64,000 bases of DNA from Pseudocercospora fijiensis CIRAD86 (lineage: Eukaryota; Ascomycota; Dothideomycetes; Mycosphaerellales; Mycosphaerellaceae). The stretch spans positions 4,167,126 through 4,231,125 of the forward strand of contig NW_006921532.1 in the NCBI RefSeq assembly GCF_000340215.1, written 5' to 3'. How positions within the stretch are numbered: position 1 is the stretch's first letter; every line of letters starts with the position of its first letter. The notes beneath the pieces are model-generated. The model saw only the letters and a list, made by a program, of their open reading frames with translations, made no database searches and was not told the DNA's origin. The position numbers and the translations under genes were made by a program. This document shows positions 1 through 11,647 of the stretch, piece after piece.

Positions 1-1131
1 GCGGACCAACGCAGTAATAGAGAGCATGAATCGTATGCTGGCATGCTTGGATTGAAATGGTGGAGGACCAGTATCAAGAGGCAGGCTGATCATGAATGGG
101 AGTGCTGAGCATGATGGCATCAGTGACCAAAATCTTTCGTCTGCAAAGAAAGGACTCGGAGACTGCACCATGCAGGAAGGTGGAGGATGATCCGCGTCGA
201 TCAGCTCAGTGCCCAGCGCCAGAAACGTAGCCCTCCGGCAGCTGTCAGCTTGCTCGAAGCCAAGCAAGTCCACAGATATGGCTCCGATGCTTAAAGACCG
301 TCTATTTCGTGCACGCTCATTATCGTCAACGGTCACCTTAACATAGCCTTCGACGCTTCCTCCCCCGACAAACAACGGAGCAGAGAGCTGCAATTCGAGC
401 TTGAGTCGAGGATGTTTGTATGAAGGATACTCCAGTATCTCCGTTGGATGTGGTATTCGAATATGGGTACGTGAAGGGACCCTTCTCGCCGCGTCAGACG
501 AAACAGGATCCAGCCTGAGCCGTGCTTCCTTCACCGGTGATTGACTAGTGCCTCGGTTTGGGATGGAGAATCCCTGTCTGATGGGTGGTGCTAGATTTGA
601 TGATGGCTGACTACGCATCGACGGATTCCTGGTATGTGATCTTGCCTGCCGCTGAAACGAAGAAGAGCGTCGTGGCACGCTTGACTGCGGGATACTGAAG
701 AAGCTCGGTTGCTCAGGCGTGCTACTGTACTCCGATGATGCGTCTTTTGGAGGTTGCATGACCTTCAGAAGAGGCCCTGTTTCCGCACAGCTTGTCTTGA
801 ACGGCTCCTCGCGCTTGACAGCCTCCCACTTGATCGAGCCTTTGCGCTTCACTGAGCTGGTCTTCGAAGCACTTCTCTGGTGTCGAGCGGCATTTCGAAT
901 GAAGTTGTCCATGAGGCTGGGTTCGCTCAGCTCTCGAATGTCGGATAGTGGCCGCGGCAACCCGTTCGACCAGGGCATCGGCTCTGCAGCTGCATAATCA
1001 ATGGTCTCACACGACAGCTTGGGCGTGGAGGGTATAGGCGGAGGGGCAGGCGGCGGAGGGAGTGGAGCAGGATCATGTTGTTGAATGGGTTGTGGCCTGG
1101 AGATCTCGTATCGCTGTGCACGACTTGTCAT
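1..1131 (-). CDS. Arrestin-like protein, 3' part beyond window
   Basis: I read the minus strand codon by codon from an ATG at 1131 to base 1; it stays open for 377 codons and runs off the window. Residues 1-235 are low complexity (Pro, Ser, Arg rich, with a proline run near residue 20). From about residue 240 the sequence becomes a beta-rich arrestin N-terminal fold: the RLKLELQLSAPLFVGGG start, then GYVKVTVDD, then a SIGAISVDLLGFEQ strand, then an FMISLPLD and FQSKHASIRFML stretch. In fungi, arrestin-like proteins of this type act as adaptors that link ubiquitin ligases or signalling partners to membrane cargo. The C-terminal arrestin half lies outside the window, so PY motifs cannot be checked. 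Family call is good; partner and cargo unknown. Confidence 0.8.
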   Translation of the reverse strand, partial: MTSRAQRYEISRPQPIQQHDPAPLPPPPAPPPIPSTPKLSCETIDYAAAEPMPWSNGLPRPLSDIRELSEPSLMDNFIRNAARHQRSASKTSSVKRKGSIKWEAVKREEPFKTSCAETGPLLKVMQPPKDASSEYSSTPEQPSFFSIPQSSVPRRSSSFQRQARSHTRNPSMRSQPSSNLAPPIRQGFSIPNRGTSQSPVKEARLRLDPVSSDAARRVPSRTHIRIPHPTEILEYPSYKHPRLKLELQLSAPLFVGGGSVEGYVKVTVDDNERARNRRSLSIGAISVDLLGFEQADSCRRATFLALGTELIDADHPPPSCMVQSPSPFFADERFWSLMPSCSALPFMISLPLDTGPPPFQSKHASIRFMLSITALVR

Positions 1132-1619
1132 TGTAGCAGTGCTGCATTCCGAGTACTTTCCAACAGAATCAATCCTTGATCAAGATACATGATCTGTTTG
1201 GCGCGGAGGGAGAAGGCACGCAGATGAGGGTTTGAGAAGCTGCCGGCAGCACCAGGAAAGCGCAGCTATAGTAGAGTCAGTGGCTTCCACTTCTCGCAGT
1301 CTTTGATATGGCACAGCCGACGAGATTGGAAACAGTCCAGCAATGATTGAATGATGCGCTCGGGCTTGCCAGAGAAGCGGAAGAAGCTCATCAAGCTTGA
1401 CAGCCACTGCGTCCTTGATTGTAGGGCTCCAAAATACATTTGATCGCATTCTTGCACCATAGGAGAGGCCTCAGAATTGTGCACACGGCGGTCACTTGCT
1501 GGCCTCATTTTGCAGGCCCGCACTCATACTCCCGTGCGAATTGCAGCAGCGTGGTCGCCACGGAATTTGGGCGTAGCATCGCGGACGCACATTTAATACC
1601 GCACGACTAGCGTTCCTAA
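1132..1619. other. Upstream region of the arrestin-like gene
   Basis: This stretch should hold the promoter and 5' leader of the minus-strand arrestin-like gene. The small open frames here have no family resemblance. No RNA gene or clear repeat seen. Confidence 0.4.
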
Positions 1620-2060
1620 ATAGGATGTTTGTTTGAGGTTTGTTTACTTCTCGGTATATATATATATATATATATCTTCCGGTCGCGTTCTTTCTCCCTC
1701 CTATATCAACCTCGCTGTCGTAAGTACCGTCCCTCCCTCTGTCTACCGCTAATTTTGACGCGTAGGACGATATATATCGCAGACGCGGTATATATATCTC
1801 GCGTAGGGGTCCCTTTCCGGCATTTTAGCCGGGAAATTTGACCTCGCTGTCGCCCCCCCCCCCCTCTTCGGAATCCCGCTCCGCCCCGGGGCAAAGAATA
1901 GCAGGGGCCCCCGCTAGCCGAGACCGTCGGACGGCGGGGTCCCTCCGTAGGGAGATACGACCGTAGGAAGGGGGGACCCGTCCGTAAGGTATACTCGAGG
2001 CGCAGGGGTGCTATTCTGCGCGAGACACTGCCCCTTCCGCCGGAGGCCATTAGCATCTTT
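1620..2060. repeat. Low-complexity, RIP-like repeat remnant
   Basis: Composition changes abruptly: a (TA)n run near 1656-1674, further TATATA tracts near 1770-1795, a C homopolymer near 1851-1863, and few CpA or TpG while CpG stays common, the same pattern as the clear transposon islands later in the window. An 11-base motif CCTCGCTGTCG occurs twice (near 1708 and 1841). I see no coding relic or target duplication, so the element type is unknown. Confidence 0.45.
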
Positions 2061-3365
2061 ATTTTCAAAAGCGTTGCGAATGAATGTGTGTCAAAAGTGA
2101 CGTATATGTCGTAAATCTCGTCCAATTCATTCACCTACCTCCGTATTCTATAGCAGGTTGCCCTTCGCAACGAGCGTGGGGGTCAAAAGTCCGTGCATGC
2201 GGTATTAAATTTGGTCCCAGCATCGCGACCACACGTGGCACTGGCTGGGGAGCTGAGAAACGTCAACCGCCGTCGAAGGCTGGGCGCGAGCAGCAAGCAG
2301 TGCCGCCACAAGCCACAAGCGGAAAGTAGGCATATCACGAGTTGTGTTGTGATACGAGCTTCGAGGCTCACGCCGCGACATCTTGTGACCACATTGACCA
2401 GTATTCTAGCGAAACTTTGCTGCTCCAGCGCCGAGCATCGCCACGACGCCTCCCGTGATAGTGATAATAATGATTGTGTGAAGGCAGACGCCTCGCCTCG
2501 CGCACGTCACGTAGAGATGTTGTTGCTGTTTCAACGGTGAAGATGGTGCTTGTGGGCCTTCCTTCGCTTCCGCCTTGTTCTCCTTCTGACCCTCCTTTCC
2601 TTCCAGAAGACGTCTCCAGCGGAGAAAGCGCAGAAGGATGAGTGCTTGGCACAAGACTAATCTCGTTGTGGATTCTAGTATAGAGAGGTTGTGGTCTTCG
2701 TAGTGTCTAATGCCGAGGCTACTCTCAGACGCTACGAGGATTAGACTTAGCCGCTAGACTTCCTGACAATGCTGACATCCAGTGCTGTGATTGGATGGCG
2801 AGGCAGTAACTGCTGTCCAGAGCTAGTCGCCGAGCCCGTCTCTCGCCGCTCGCCGCTGGCTTGGACGACTCGCGAGCGCGAATGCATCACGCATGCATGC
2901 TTTCGAGCAAATCACCACCACGATCGCTTGCTTCCGACCAGGGTGCGGCAAAGCAACCGGCCGGCCTGAAGTCACAAGTGCCCTTGCACGCTCACCATCT
3001 TTTCCGGCATGCATCCAACCGCTCTCCGCTGGCCAAGCCAAGGCAAGACTCGGACTCTTGATGACGGCTTAGTTGCACTTGCACTTCCCACGCTGGAGTA
3101 GGAGGAGAAATTTTCTCTTCTGCTAATAGTATGGTCCGGCTTTCTTTTGCGCCGGTCTCGCCTCCAGCTACCGGTCCGCGTGACCGCCTTCTCCTCCTCA
3201 TTGATCAATTTCAATTACCCAAGCTCTTACCTCACAGTCTTTCCTCCTCTTCCACGGTACGCAACGTTATCTTTGTCTATGCTAACGTTATTATCAATCT
3301 GTCCCTTTCACGCTTCACAAGCCTGCCCCGTCCATCTGGGTGCAATCTTTTAGCGTCGCCTGGCT
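2061..3365. other. Intergenic, upstream of bZIP gene
   Basis: Several short overlapping frames on both strands, none with a recognisable domain or splice pattern. The last part should carry the promoter and leader of the bZIP gene. Nothing else supported. Confidence 0.35.
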
Positions 3366-4945
3366 TTGGCCAGTGCCTTCCCCGGGTTCCTGCAGATGGG
3401 AGATAACAATATCGTCGACGCCCATATGGCAGCTCCCTCTAAGGTCGCTAAGGTCGAGGAGGGAGCCGAAGCTGCCACCCCGAGCTCTATCGAGTCGTCT
3501 CCCGATCAAGACCAAGACGCTGGCGCCGAACAACCCCAGGAACCTGCCCAGCCCCAGAAGCGCAAAGGCGGTCGAAAGCCTGTAAGTGTCATCTGATAAA
3601 CGACTCGTACCCATCTATCGATCCTCTGTCCCGTGTAAGGCTGACGGGCTCAGATATACGCGACCTCGGAAGAGCGGAAGCAACGTAATCGACAGGCTCA
3701 GGCTGCCTTTCGCGAACGACGGACTGAATACATCAAGCAACTCGAGGCAACCATCAAGCACAATGAAGAGAATCTGTCAAGCCTGCAGCAAAGCCAGCGC
3801 ACTGCCGCAGACGAATGTCTCATGCTGCGCTACAAGAACAGTCTACTGGAACGAATATTGCTCGAGAAAGGTAATGTCCCTCGACTGCCAGCTTCTTCAC
3901 CCGTGATATTGACTAGCTCAGGCATCGATGTCCAGGCTGAACTACAGATGAAGACCGGCAGTCCCGTCCTTGGCCCTGGATTTATGCACCCTGCGGCTAC
4001 TATGCCACCACAACCACCATTGCAAAGAACAGCCTTGCAAAGGCAGCAGGCCCGAAGATCTGGCCAGAACTTCCTGCCTAAGCTGGCTCCTGGACAGTCC
4101 AATCCGGACATGGGCTTTACTACATCGCCTCACGCTCACCCGACCCCATCGTCTCATGCTTCCTCTCCAAGTCAACTGTCGACGAGATCGCTGGCATTGC
4201 AACAAGGTGGGATGACCTCACCCGCATCTGCTGTCCTCGCTCAGCCGCAAGCACAGCATTTCCAGAGCTTGGCGCGCTCGTCGCAACCGCAACCTAACCA
4301 AGCTTTCTATCAAGCTCAGCAGCAGCCCGCAAATGGCCCACGCCAGCCGCAGCAACGCCCGACTCCCGCGTCTACCTATCAAGGCAGTCAAAGTGGTATG
4401 TCAAGCATGTCAACGGGGAGTCATGGTGTGCCCCAGCCCGGCAGCGCCGGTGGCAGTGCAGCAGCATCAACCTTCTCCTATCCTAGTCCATTTCAGAAAC
4501 ATTTTGATCAGCTCGGCAAGTTCCCCCATCTTTTCTTACAGAACTGTGTTCGTCCTAGGTTGACTCCGTGAGTACAGACCAAGAGTACGACACTCAGCAC
4601 TCCCGATCCATGCTCGACGAACCCGATGACGACAATCTCCGAACGCATCGATCTCCACAGTCACAGGGTCAATATCCGCAACATTACCAGAATCCCCAAG
4701 AACAAACGTCTGGAGATTACTATAACCCTCCGCAAGGCATGCAGCAGGGCCAGCATCAGCTGTCACCGCATTCACAGTACGAACAGATGCAGCAAATGAT
4801 TCCGACCAGTCATCCCAACGGGAACGATGGTCCTTATGAGGTTGATCCAAACGACCCAATGCTTGATGCAGACCCGTTTGGACTGAGTGCGTCAATGCAC
4901 TATCCAACCACATACTCGTTCGAGCAACACCACGGGCAAAGATAG
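3366..4945 (+). CDS. bZIP transcription factor
   Basis: Four exons: 3366-3581, 3654-3870, 3922-4515, 4578-4945, giving 464 residues. Residues 73-95 form a basic region (NRQAQAAFRERR, Asn84 and Arg92 in the N-x7-R spacing of bZIP proteins), followed by a leucine-zipper-like helix to about residue 144 (Leu at EYIKQLE, LSSL, LMLRYKNSLLERILLEKG). The N-terminus is acidic and ends in the basic KRKGGRKP. The C-terminal two thirds is Gln/Pro/Ser rich and disordered, as in many activators. Introns 1 and 2 are ordinary GT-AG. Intron 3 needs a GC donor (GCAAGT at 4516) to keep the frame. Translation could start at 3366 or at the in-frame ATG at 3396. Nuclear DNA-binding regulator; targets not visible. 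Confidence 0.85.
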
Positions 4946-5511
4946 TCCATTAATTTCATGGGAGGGATGGTGTTAAGGGCGGTCAACAAAAAAAGCGACT
5001 TTTTTCTTCCTCCACGAGGCCTTTAAGCACCGCAGCAGTATCTGCGGGCTATGATTGATGTGTTCTGAATGAACGAAACGGCATTTGCATGGCGCGCATA
5101 GCGAAGGTGCATAGGCCGCAGCCAGGGAATGAGGCGCGCCATTGGGAGGTCATTCGATCATGCTGTTCTTTGGCGAGCATTTGAAGGACGCGCATTGGGA
5201 GCGGAGCATGTAAAAGTATGGCGGAAAAGCAAAATGTAGCGTTGGTTTGATGGTCACAAGCCATTGTGCTTCAATATTTGTTCACTTCAAAAGAATCGGA
5301 AGCTGAGGTCATCCTCAGTGATTGCAATGCATCATCGCACTGTCGCATTGGAGCCTCAACGTGATAATAATGGGATTTTTAGTTGTCCCGTGCCGTGTCG
5401 AAGCTCGGGAGCCGTGCCAAGACAACTTGAAATTGCGGAGTTGGAATTTTGCATCACCTCTCTCTCTGCGAACACCATGTCGTCTGGCTTCAGCTCGTGA
5501 CTTCCACAAAC
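4946..5511. other. Intergenic between bZIP and Stm1-like genes
   Basis: Holds the 3' end of the bZIP transcript and the promoter of the next plus-strand gene. Short frames here look like chance; no repeat or RNA gene recognised. Confidence 0.35.
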
Positions 5512-6953
5512 ATGAGCGCCATTGCAAGCAAGGTCAGTCGAGATCCCATGTTTCACTACTGCTGAGTTCGTCAGACGGTCGTGTGACGTCCGCCTTGCGC
5601 GAGAGAGAAAACGAGGCTGACTTCAATGCTCCAGAACTTGTACGACCTCCTGGGTATGCGAACCACGACCACGACCAGTATCAATGGCGCCTCGCACGCA
5701 TAACTAATAATCGCATCAGGCAACGACCCGGAGCTCGACCCAGATCGGGAGCCAGAGCCACCGACCAAGGTCATTGACAAGCCAGTCCAGCGCACAGGAA
5801 AGCGCAATGCTGGCGCCGACGGACCTGCTAGGGATACTCCTAGGCCAGCCGCAGGTGGGCGAGGTGGCAGCCATCAAACGTTTACAAGAGGCGACCAAGG
5901 TAAGGTTAAGAAGCGCGCGTGCAATGATGAAAGCCAGCGTGGAAGTCGCACCTCGATTGTGCATGGCCATCGTCAAACACTTTGGAACTTGCACTGACTA
6001 TTCATAGCGGGCTCTCTGAACAACCGCGCCGAGAACCGCGACGACGGCTTTCGACGTGACCGCCATTCCGACCGCACAAGAGGTGATTTGCCCTACTCAA
6101 CTTACACATCCAATCTCCCTGACTGACACCCGCGCAGAACCACGTGAGCACCGCGGAGGCGATCGTGGTGGACGTGGTAGAGGCCGTGGCCGAGGTGGAC
6201 GAGGAGGCGCACCACGCGATGACCGTCACAGCCACACTGGCATTGGGTACGTGTGAAGAGGGTTTGGTCGCTCTGGAGCCCCCACTGACTCGATACAGCG
6301 AGCACGAGAAGCAGGCAGCGCACGGCTGGGGCGGTAACGACGGCAATGCTGAATGGGCTGATGAGACTGCGGGCGAGGCTATTGCTCAAGCTGAAGCCAA
6401 GAACGAGTCGGGCTTTACCCCCGACACCGCTGGTCAAGACCCAGCATTCTCCAACGGACCTGGAGATGGCGAAGCTGTTGGCGAGGAGGCTGCTGCTGAA
6501 CCTGAGGACAAGACCAAGAGCTACGATGCGTACTTGGCTGAGCTGGCCGAGAAGCGTCTGGCTTTGGGTGACGAAGTGAGCATTCGCAAGGCAAACGAGG
6601 GCTCCAAGCAGAAGTTCCCAACAGGCAAGGCTTACGCTCGTGATCCTGAGGAGGAGAACTACTTCGCCGGTAGCGGAGGCAAGGCTAAGAAGACTAAGGA
6701 GCTTGGCGACAAGAAGGAGCGCCTTGCCTTGGACGGCCAGTATTATCAAGCACCAGACACCGGTGACCGTGGAGGCAGAGGCCGTGGTCGCGGTCGTGGA
6801 GGACGCGGCGAGTTCCGTGGCGGCGAGCGTGGTCGTGGAGGACGTGGCCGTGGCGGCAGCGACTTTAGAGGAGGCGCTCGTGGTGACCGCGGTGCTCCTC
6901 GTGGTGGAATCGCCCTGAAGGATGAGAGCGCGTTCCCAGCTCTCGGAGCATAG
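5512..6953 (+). CDS. Stm1/HABP4-like RGG RNA- and ribosome-binding protein
   Basis: Six exons: 5512-5532, 5635-5653, 5720-5899, 6008-6082, 6138-6246, 6299-6953, making 352 residues; every junction keeps frame and has GT-AG borders. The N-terminus (MSAIASK-NLYDLLGNDPE) is the Stm1-type start. Basic and RGG-rich runs follow (two GRGRGRGGRGG-type blocks, one mid-protein and one near the end). Between them lies the HABP4/PAI-RBP1 part with EKQAAHGWGG and KSYDAYLAELAEKR. The C-terminus ends DESAFPALGA, a motif typical of this family. Yeast Stm1 binds 80S ribosomes and preserves them in quiescence; animal SERBP1 binds mRNA. Cytoplasmic action is expected. The gene is packed with five small introns in its first 800 bases. 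Confidence 0.9.
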
Positions 6954-8059
6954 AATGCTCCCACACCAACTTTGACTGCCGCTTGAAGGCGCTATCGACC
7001 GAAAGCAATCGATTCTGATGTCGGAAAGCTGGAGGCCATCGTCCAGCACGATCGGTTGTACGAAATACTGAAGCAAGGAGAGTTTTCTCCGTACCTGAAC
7101 AAAAATTGTTTAACTGTCAACTTGTGCTGCTTTCATTATTGCTCTTGGTCAACTTCGCCTACGCCTAGCTCACTGGCTGTGCAAGGTGCTATTCAGGAGT
7201 TCGACAGGCTCACGCGGTCGCCTTGACAGGTCTAAAGCTAACGATTGCCGTACCTAGTGCTTGACGATACTTGTGTTGATTTGACTGATGTGACTCGTGG
7301 AATGGAATTGTTTCCGAGAAGAGCTAACTTCAAGCACCAGAGAAGTTGACACTGATACTCCCAATACAAGATACAGTGGCTTAACAAACAACAAGGCATG
7401 TGTTTGCAGCAAATACGATGCTAGCCATTGCTAGCAAATCTTATGGCGTCTGTGAAAAGCAGACAGGCGGCAATGGCAAAAACCCACGCTTTGGCAATTA
7501 GTTGTGTTCTGGTCTTGTCAACACGTGCTGCTTCGCAAAGACGTCTTTCCCTACGCTATACCATATACAGAAGACCCGTGGCCTGGAAGCAGCGAATGCT
7601 CGAGTGCCCGTTTTTGCTTCACCAAATCTTTTCCACAGCTGACCTCTATCGTACCTCGAACATGATTTGACGAACAATCATGGACATCAAGTGTGCCATG
7701 TGCAACTGCACCCTTTTAAAAATCTCAAGTCAGCGAACCGTGAGATTTCGCCAGGCTGCCTTTGCGTTGCTGTTTCAAGTTCTGGGTCGATGGCTTCGGG
7801 AAACGCCTCTCGGGTAGGTCACGCTGCGTACAGTAGTTCCTGAATCCTCTGGGCCCCTGATTATGGGCCGTTATTATTGCAGGCTCCTATCTATACTGGT
7901 CTGCCGTTGCTCATTTGCTTTTTGCTCTGGGACTGTGACTGGCAATCATTGTCAGTGCAATACCAAGAATCACACTCTCTTCACAATCCCTCCTGTACAA
8001 AGTCCAGAATACAAAGAGACAACTTCGTTTGGTTGTCAATCATTGCGAGCAGTCGCATC
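6954..8059. other. Intergenic, 1.1 kb
   Basis: Lies between two plus-strand genes. It includes the 3' end of the Stm1-like gene and the promoter of the DOMON-b561 gene. Short frames near 7428 and 7863 show no family features. I see no tRNA or transposon signature. Confidence 0.35.
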
Positions 8060-9638
8060 ATGAAGACGCTATCTGCTGCTCTGGCTGCAAGCCTTGGTTC
8101 GTAGTTGGAAGCAGCAGGCGCTGCACATAGGTGCTAATGGAAGGACAGGACTTACAGCACACGCACAGTCGATCGCGAAGACATGCCCAGAGAGCGACAT
8201 ATGCTACTCTCTCAACATTCCAGAATCCACTGCCAGCTCTGGAAATGGCGACATTTTCTTTCAACTCTCTGCTCCGACTACATACTCATGGCTGGCTCTC
8301 GGTCAAGGATCGTCGATGTCTGGGTCGAACATCTTCGTGATGTATACTTCAGCAGGTGGAAAAAATGTCACACTATCTCCACGACTAGGCACTGGGCATG
8401 TTGAACCTCAGCACGATACCAACGCCCAAGTCGAACTACTAGAAGGCTCAGGCATCAGCAACGGCAAGATGGTTGCCAACGTGCGGTGCAGTAATTGCAA
8501 TAGCTGGTCTGGAGGCAAAATGGACTTCACGGGCTCTTCAAGCGACTGGATATTCGCGTACAAGTCGGGCGATTCGATGAACTCGGATGATCTATCCGCC
8601 AGCATAAGCAGACACGACAATGCATCTCCCTTTACATGGAACATGGCTAGTGCGAAAGGAGGTGATAGCGTAAACCCATTCGTGGCGAGTGGCAGCACTG
8701 CAACCAGTTCCGGGAGCTCTACAGCAACATCCTCCTGCATCCCAAGGTCAACATCTGCCGAAATTGCTTCACCATCAGGTTCAGGCTGCCCAACAGCCTG
8801 GCCTTCACAGTTCTCTACCAGTTGGCCCACCGCTCGACCAACTTGGGCAGCTTCATGCTTTGTCTCTGGTCAAGCATCATGGCCCACAAGCGCTCCTTGG
8901 AACCAGAACAACAACAACAACAAGCGCGAGACTTCCAACCTCCCATACTGTGAGGACAGCGGCTTGTCAAGCAACGGCGACACAGGCTCTGCAACCTTTG
9001 AGAACAACGGAGCACCATTTGGCGGTGACTACAAAATGGGCGACCGCATCATCAGTGCTCACGGAGCTCTAGCTTCCCTAGCATTCGTCGGTCTCTTCCC
9101 AATTGGAGGCATCTTGATCCGCATCGCGAATTTCACCGGGTTGATCTGGGTTCACGCTGCTATGCAAGCCGTTGCATATCTCATCTACATTGTCGCGTTT
9201 GGAATGGGAGCATATCTCATGTCTCAGCTCCGCAGCTCCATCACCATCCACGCCCATCCGATCATAGGCGGCATATTGTTCCTCGTTCTCCTTTCGCAAC
9301 CCATAAGCGGCCTGCTGCATCACCGACTCTTCAAGAAATATGGACACCGGACCGGCTGGTCTTATGCTCATTTGACTATCGGACGCATCGCGATCCCACT
9401 GGGCATGATCAACGGAGGTCTTGGACTTGCGATAGCAGGAGCTGGGACAGGTGCCAAGGCTGCATACGCTGTAGTTGCAGTGATCATGTCACTGGCGTAC
9501 ATTGCCAGCATTGTCATAGGTGAAAGACGACGGAGAGACAACCAGCCGCCAACATACGGGCAGGCGACCAGGCTTACAGACGAGCGAGATGCACCAATCG
9601 CGCTGACTGAGCATTTTGGGAAAGGGAGACGAGCGTAA
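8060..9638 (+). CDS. Secreted/membrane DOMON-cytochrome b561 protein
   Basis: Exon 1 (8060-8096) carries most of a signal peptide (MKTLSAALAASLG); a 52-base intron (8097-8148) leads to exon 2 (8149-9638), giving 508 residues. After cleavage near AHAQ comes a DOMON/CDH-cytochrome-like domain (about 20-190; CYSLNIPE, APTTYSWLALGQG, VRCSNCNSW). A Ser/Thr/Trp-rich linker follows (about 195-290, with an Asn run). Then comes a b561-type membrane domain (about 305-475) with five hydrophobic helices and paired His in HGALASL, HAAMQAV, HAHPIIG and HHRLFKKYGHRTGW. Such fusions are thought to move electrons across the plasma membrane, for example to extracellular iron or wall redox partners. The tail is cytosolic and basic. 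A second Met choice is not needed. Confidence 0.88.
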
Positions 9639-10058
9639 ATAGAATAGATGTTTTTTTTGGGCAGTTTTTGGGCTTAGCAGCGGAGAACGATCATATTGTG
9701 CTTTGCAGCATGGCAACGGCATGTGAAGTATTGTCTATCTTGTGACAGATCAGACAGATGTCGTCAGTTGTAAGCTGTTCAGAAGTTCAGGCCATCTTGC
9801 AGATCCAATTGATGCATTTCATTCTACTCCTTGACGAGAGAAGCCAAAGCCTAGCCAAAGCCTAGCCGAAACATATATCCCTCCGATCCTGTGACAGAGC
9901 TACAGCAACACTCGCCAGCAATCTCCATGATCGTGCAAGCTTGCCGCGACCATGGTCAAGATGCTGCCCTGTTCGATCCTTCATGCTCTACTTATGGTAT
10001 CATTTCGCTCCGCTAATGCCCTGAAAACGACTGGTAGTTCGTAAAATTGGTGGTATCT
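9639..10058. other. Convergent 3' intergenic region
   Basis: Lies between the ends of the DOMON-b561 gene (plus) and the EB1 gene (minus). A short direct duplication CCAAAGCCTAG occurs twice near 9843-9863. Nothing else recognised. Confidence 0.35.
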
Positions 10059-11000
10059 CTAGAATGTCTCTTCATCGCCTGCGACTTCAGCATCTGCCTC
10101 TTGTGGGATTTCGAAGCCCTCCTGGAAGACATGGTTAGATCAGCATACAATAGCCTTGCTTTTCTCACTCACCTCGGTGCTATACAGAATGGTCTGTATT
10201 TGCTTGAGCAAGCTGTTTTCGTCTTCCTCGAGTGACGGATCGGCCTCCATAGCTTGCTGGATGAGCAATTCTATGTCTCGAAGCTTGCTGAAGTAGAAGT
10301 CACGCTCCCGCTCGAGACCACCCACCGTCTCCATCAGCTCGGCATTCTTCTGCTGCAGGGCTGCAGTCGCAGGGCCACCTGCTTGACGGCTGCTGACCCG
10401 TGGGGCTGCTGCACCGAAACCACCAGCAGGTTTACGCGCTGCCGCGGTAGCTCCCGATGTCCGAGCAGTTGGCATTGAAGGAGGAGCAGCCGCACCACCG
10501 ACTCCTTTCCGTCTGCCCACTGCATCGTAATCGCCGCCCGGATAGTATTGGTCCCAGTATCTCTTCGTCCACTGCAGGAACTCGAGATTGTCTTGCATCT
10601 TGCACTTCACCAGCTGCTCCACAGGGATAGGACGGTCGATATGGTGCTTGCGGAAAAGATTACTTAATATCTTGAAATTCTCGAGATACGCATATTCGCT
10701 TTTGGCATCGAACTTTATACGGCTAAGAGGCGCGTCGAGGAAGATGCTGTCGTAGATCTGCACAAGGGCAGCGCTTGGGAAGCGTCAGTCAATCGGCTCT
10801 GGCGCCTTTGGTGATCATCAGTGGGAGCGACATACCCAGTACCGCACTGCTCGACTTTGGTCAGGTTCAGCTGGAGTAAGCCATTTAGCCAGGCCAGCAA
10901 TTCTTGTCTGCCACTCCATGTTAGTGACGTCTGCGCGACTGCCCGGCCACGATTCAAATGAGAGCCGTCGCTCGTTGGGGCCTCACCTGGATTCACCCAT
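10059..11000 (-). CDS. EB1-family microtubule plus-end protein (Mal3/Bim1)
   Basis: Four exons on the minus strand: 10987-11000, 10836-10907, 10173-10773, 10059-10121; total 249 residues. The N-terminus MGESRQELLAWLN, then LLQLNLTKVEQCGTG and YDSIFLDAPLSRIKF, is the EB1 calponin-homology domain (about 1-110). A Gly/Ala/Pro linker follows. Residues near 175-235 form the EB1 coiled coil (KNAELMETVGGLERERDFYFSKLRDIE, here cut into its parts by the familiar FYFSKLRDIE signature). The tail is acidic and ends DAEVAGDEETF; a C-terminal Phe replaces the EEY seen in animals. The protein tracks growing microtubule ends and recruits +TIP partners. Exon 1 is only 14 bases. The acceptor before exon 3 (CCCAAG) was chosen because it restores the conserved GAALVQIYDS. 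Confidence 0.93.
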
Positions 11001-11647
11001 CGTGATGCGCAGAAGTGGTGTGCGTGCTCAGTAATCAGCCAGGTGCGTTGGATGAGTTGGAATTTGTCGGCGGGATTCTCCGATCAAGAGTGCGCTCAGT
11101 ACGGCTGCCACTGTATGCAGTCGAAAGGTGGACTCGTGATGTGTTTGCGCAAGTAAACACAGAAGACTGGAAGTCTGGAACTAGAAGTTAGTTCTAGCGG
11201 GATGCGCCGCCCCGCGTCAGGCACAGACACACACAACTTGAGGCACGTGCGAATGATATCTAGGGATTCTCTAGTCGGCAGTGCGTTTCTCTGTCAATGA
11301 GCATGCACAATCTGTGTTGTTTGTTTCTCTTTTTACATCAGATCTGTTCGCTATCTGAGGATCAGAAATGGTAGCAACCCAGCCAATGCGAGACAAAGCC
11401 CAAGAATACACCACGCTCTGTCCAGTCAAAATGACAAGCCACGCTATGCAACTTTTCCCGCTCTATGCGAGATCCGCGATCTCATCGTAGCTAATGACAC
11501 ATTAAAAGTCCTGGCAAAAGCGCTCTGATAGTAGTACATTTTGTGGGTGATTCGTCGTGTGCTGTGCTGGAAGGAGACTTCGCATGCCGTGCGAGTCTCG
11601 GGAGCGGCACAGGGCCAAATGCATGCGGCCAACAACGTGCCAGTCAT
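11001..11647. other. Intergenic between EB1 and NTF2-RRM genes
   Basis: Should contain the EB1 promoter (reading leftward) and the 3' end of the NTF2-RRM gene, both minus strand. No coding or RNA feature recognised. Confidence 0.35.

Noticed and set aside
6102..7076. A 324-codon minus-strand frame over the Stm1-like gene
   Set aside because: Shadow of the Gly/Arg-rich coding sequence; the plus-strand gene has clear family motifs and splice sites.
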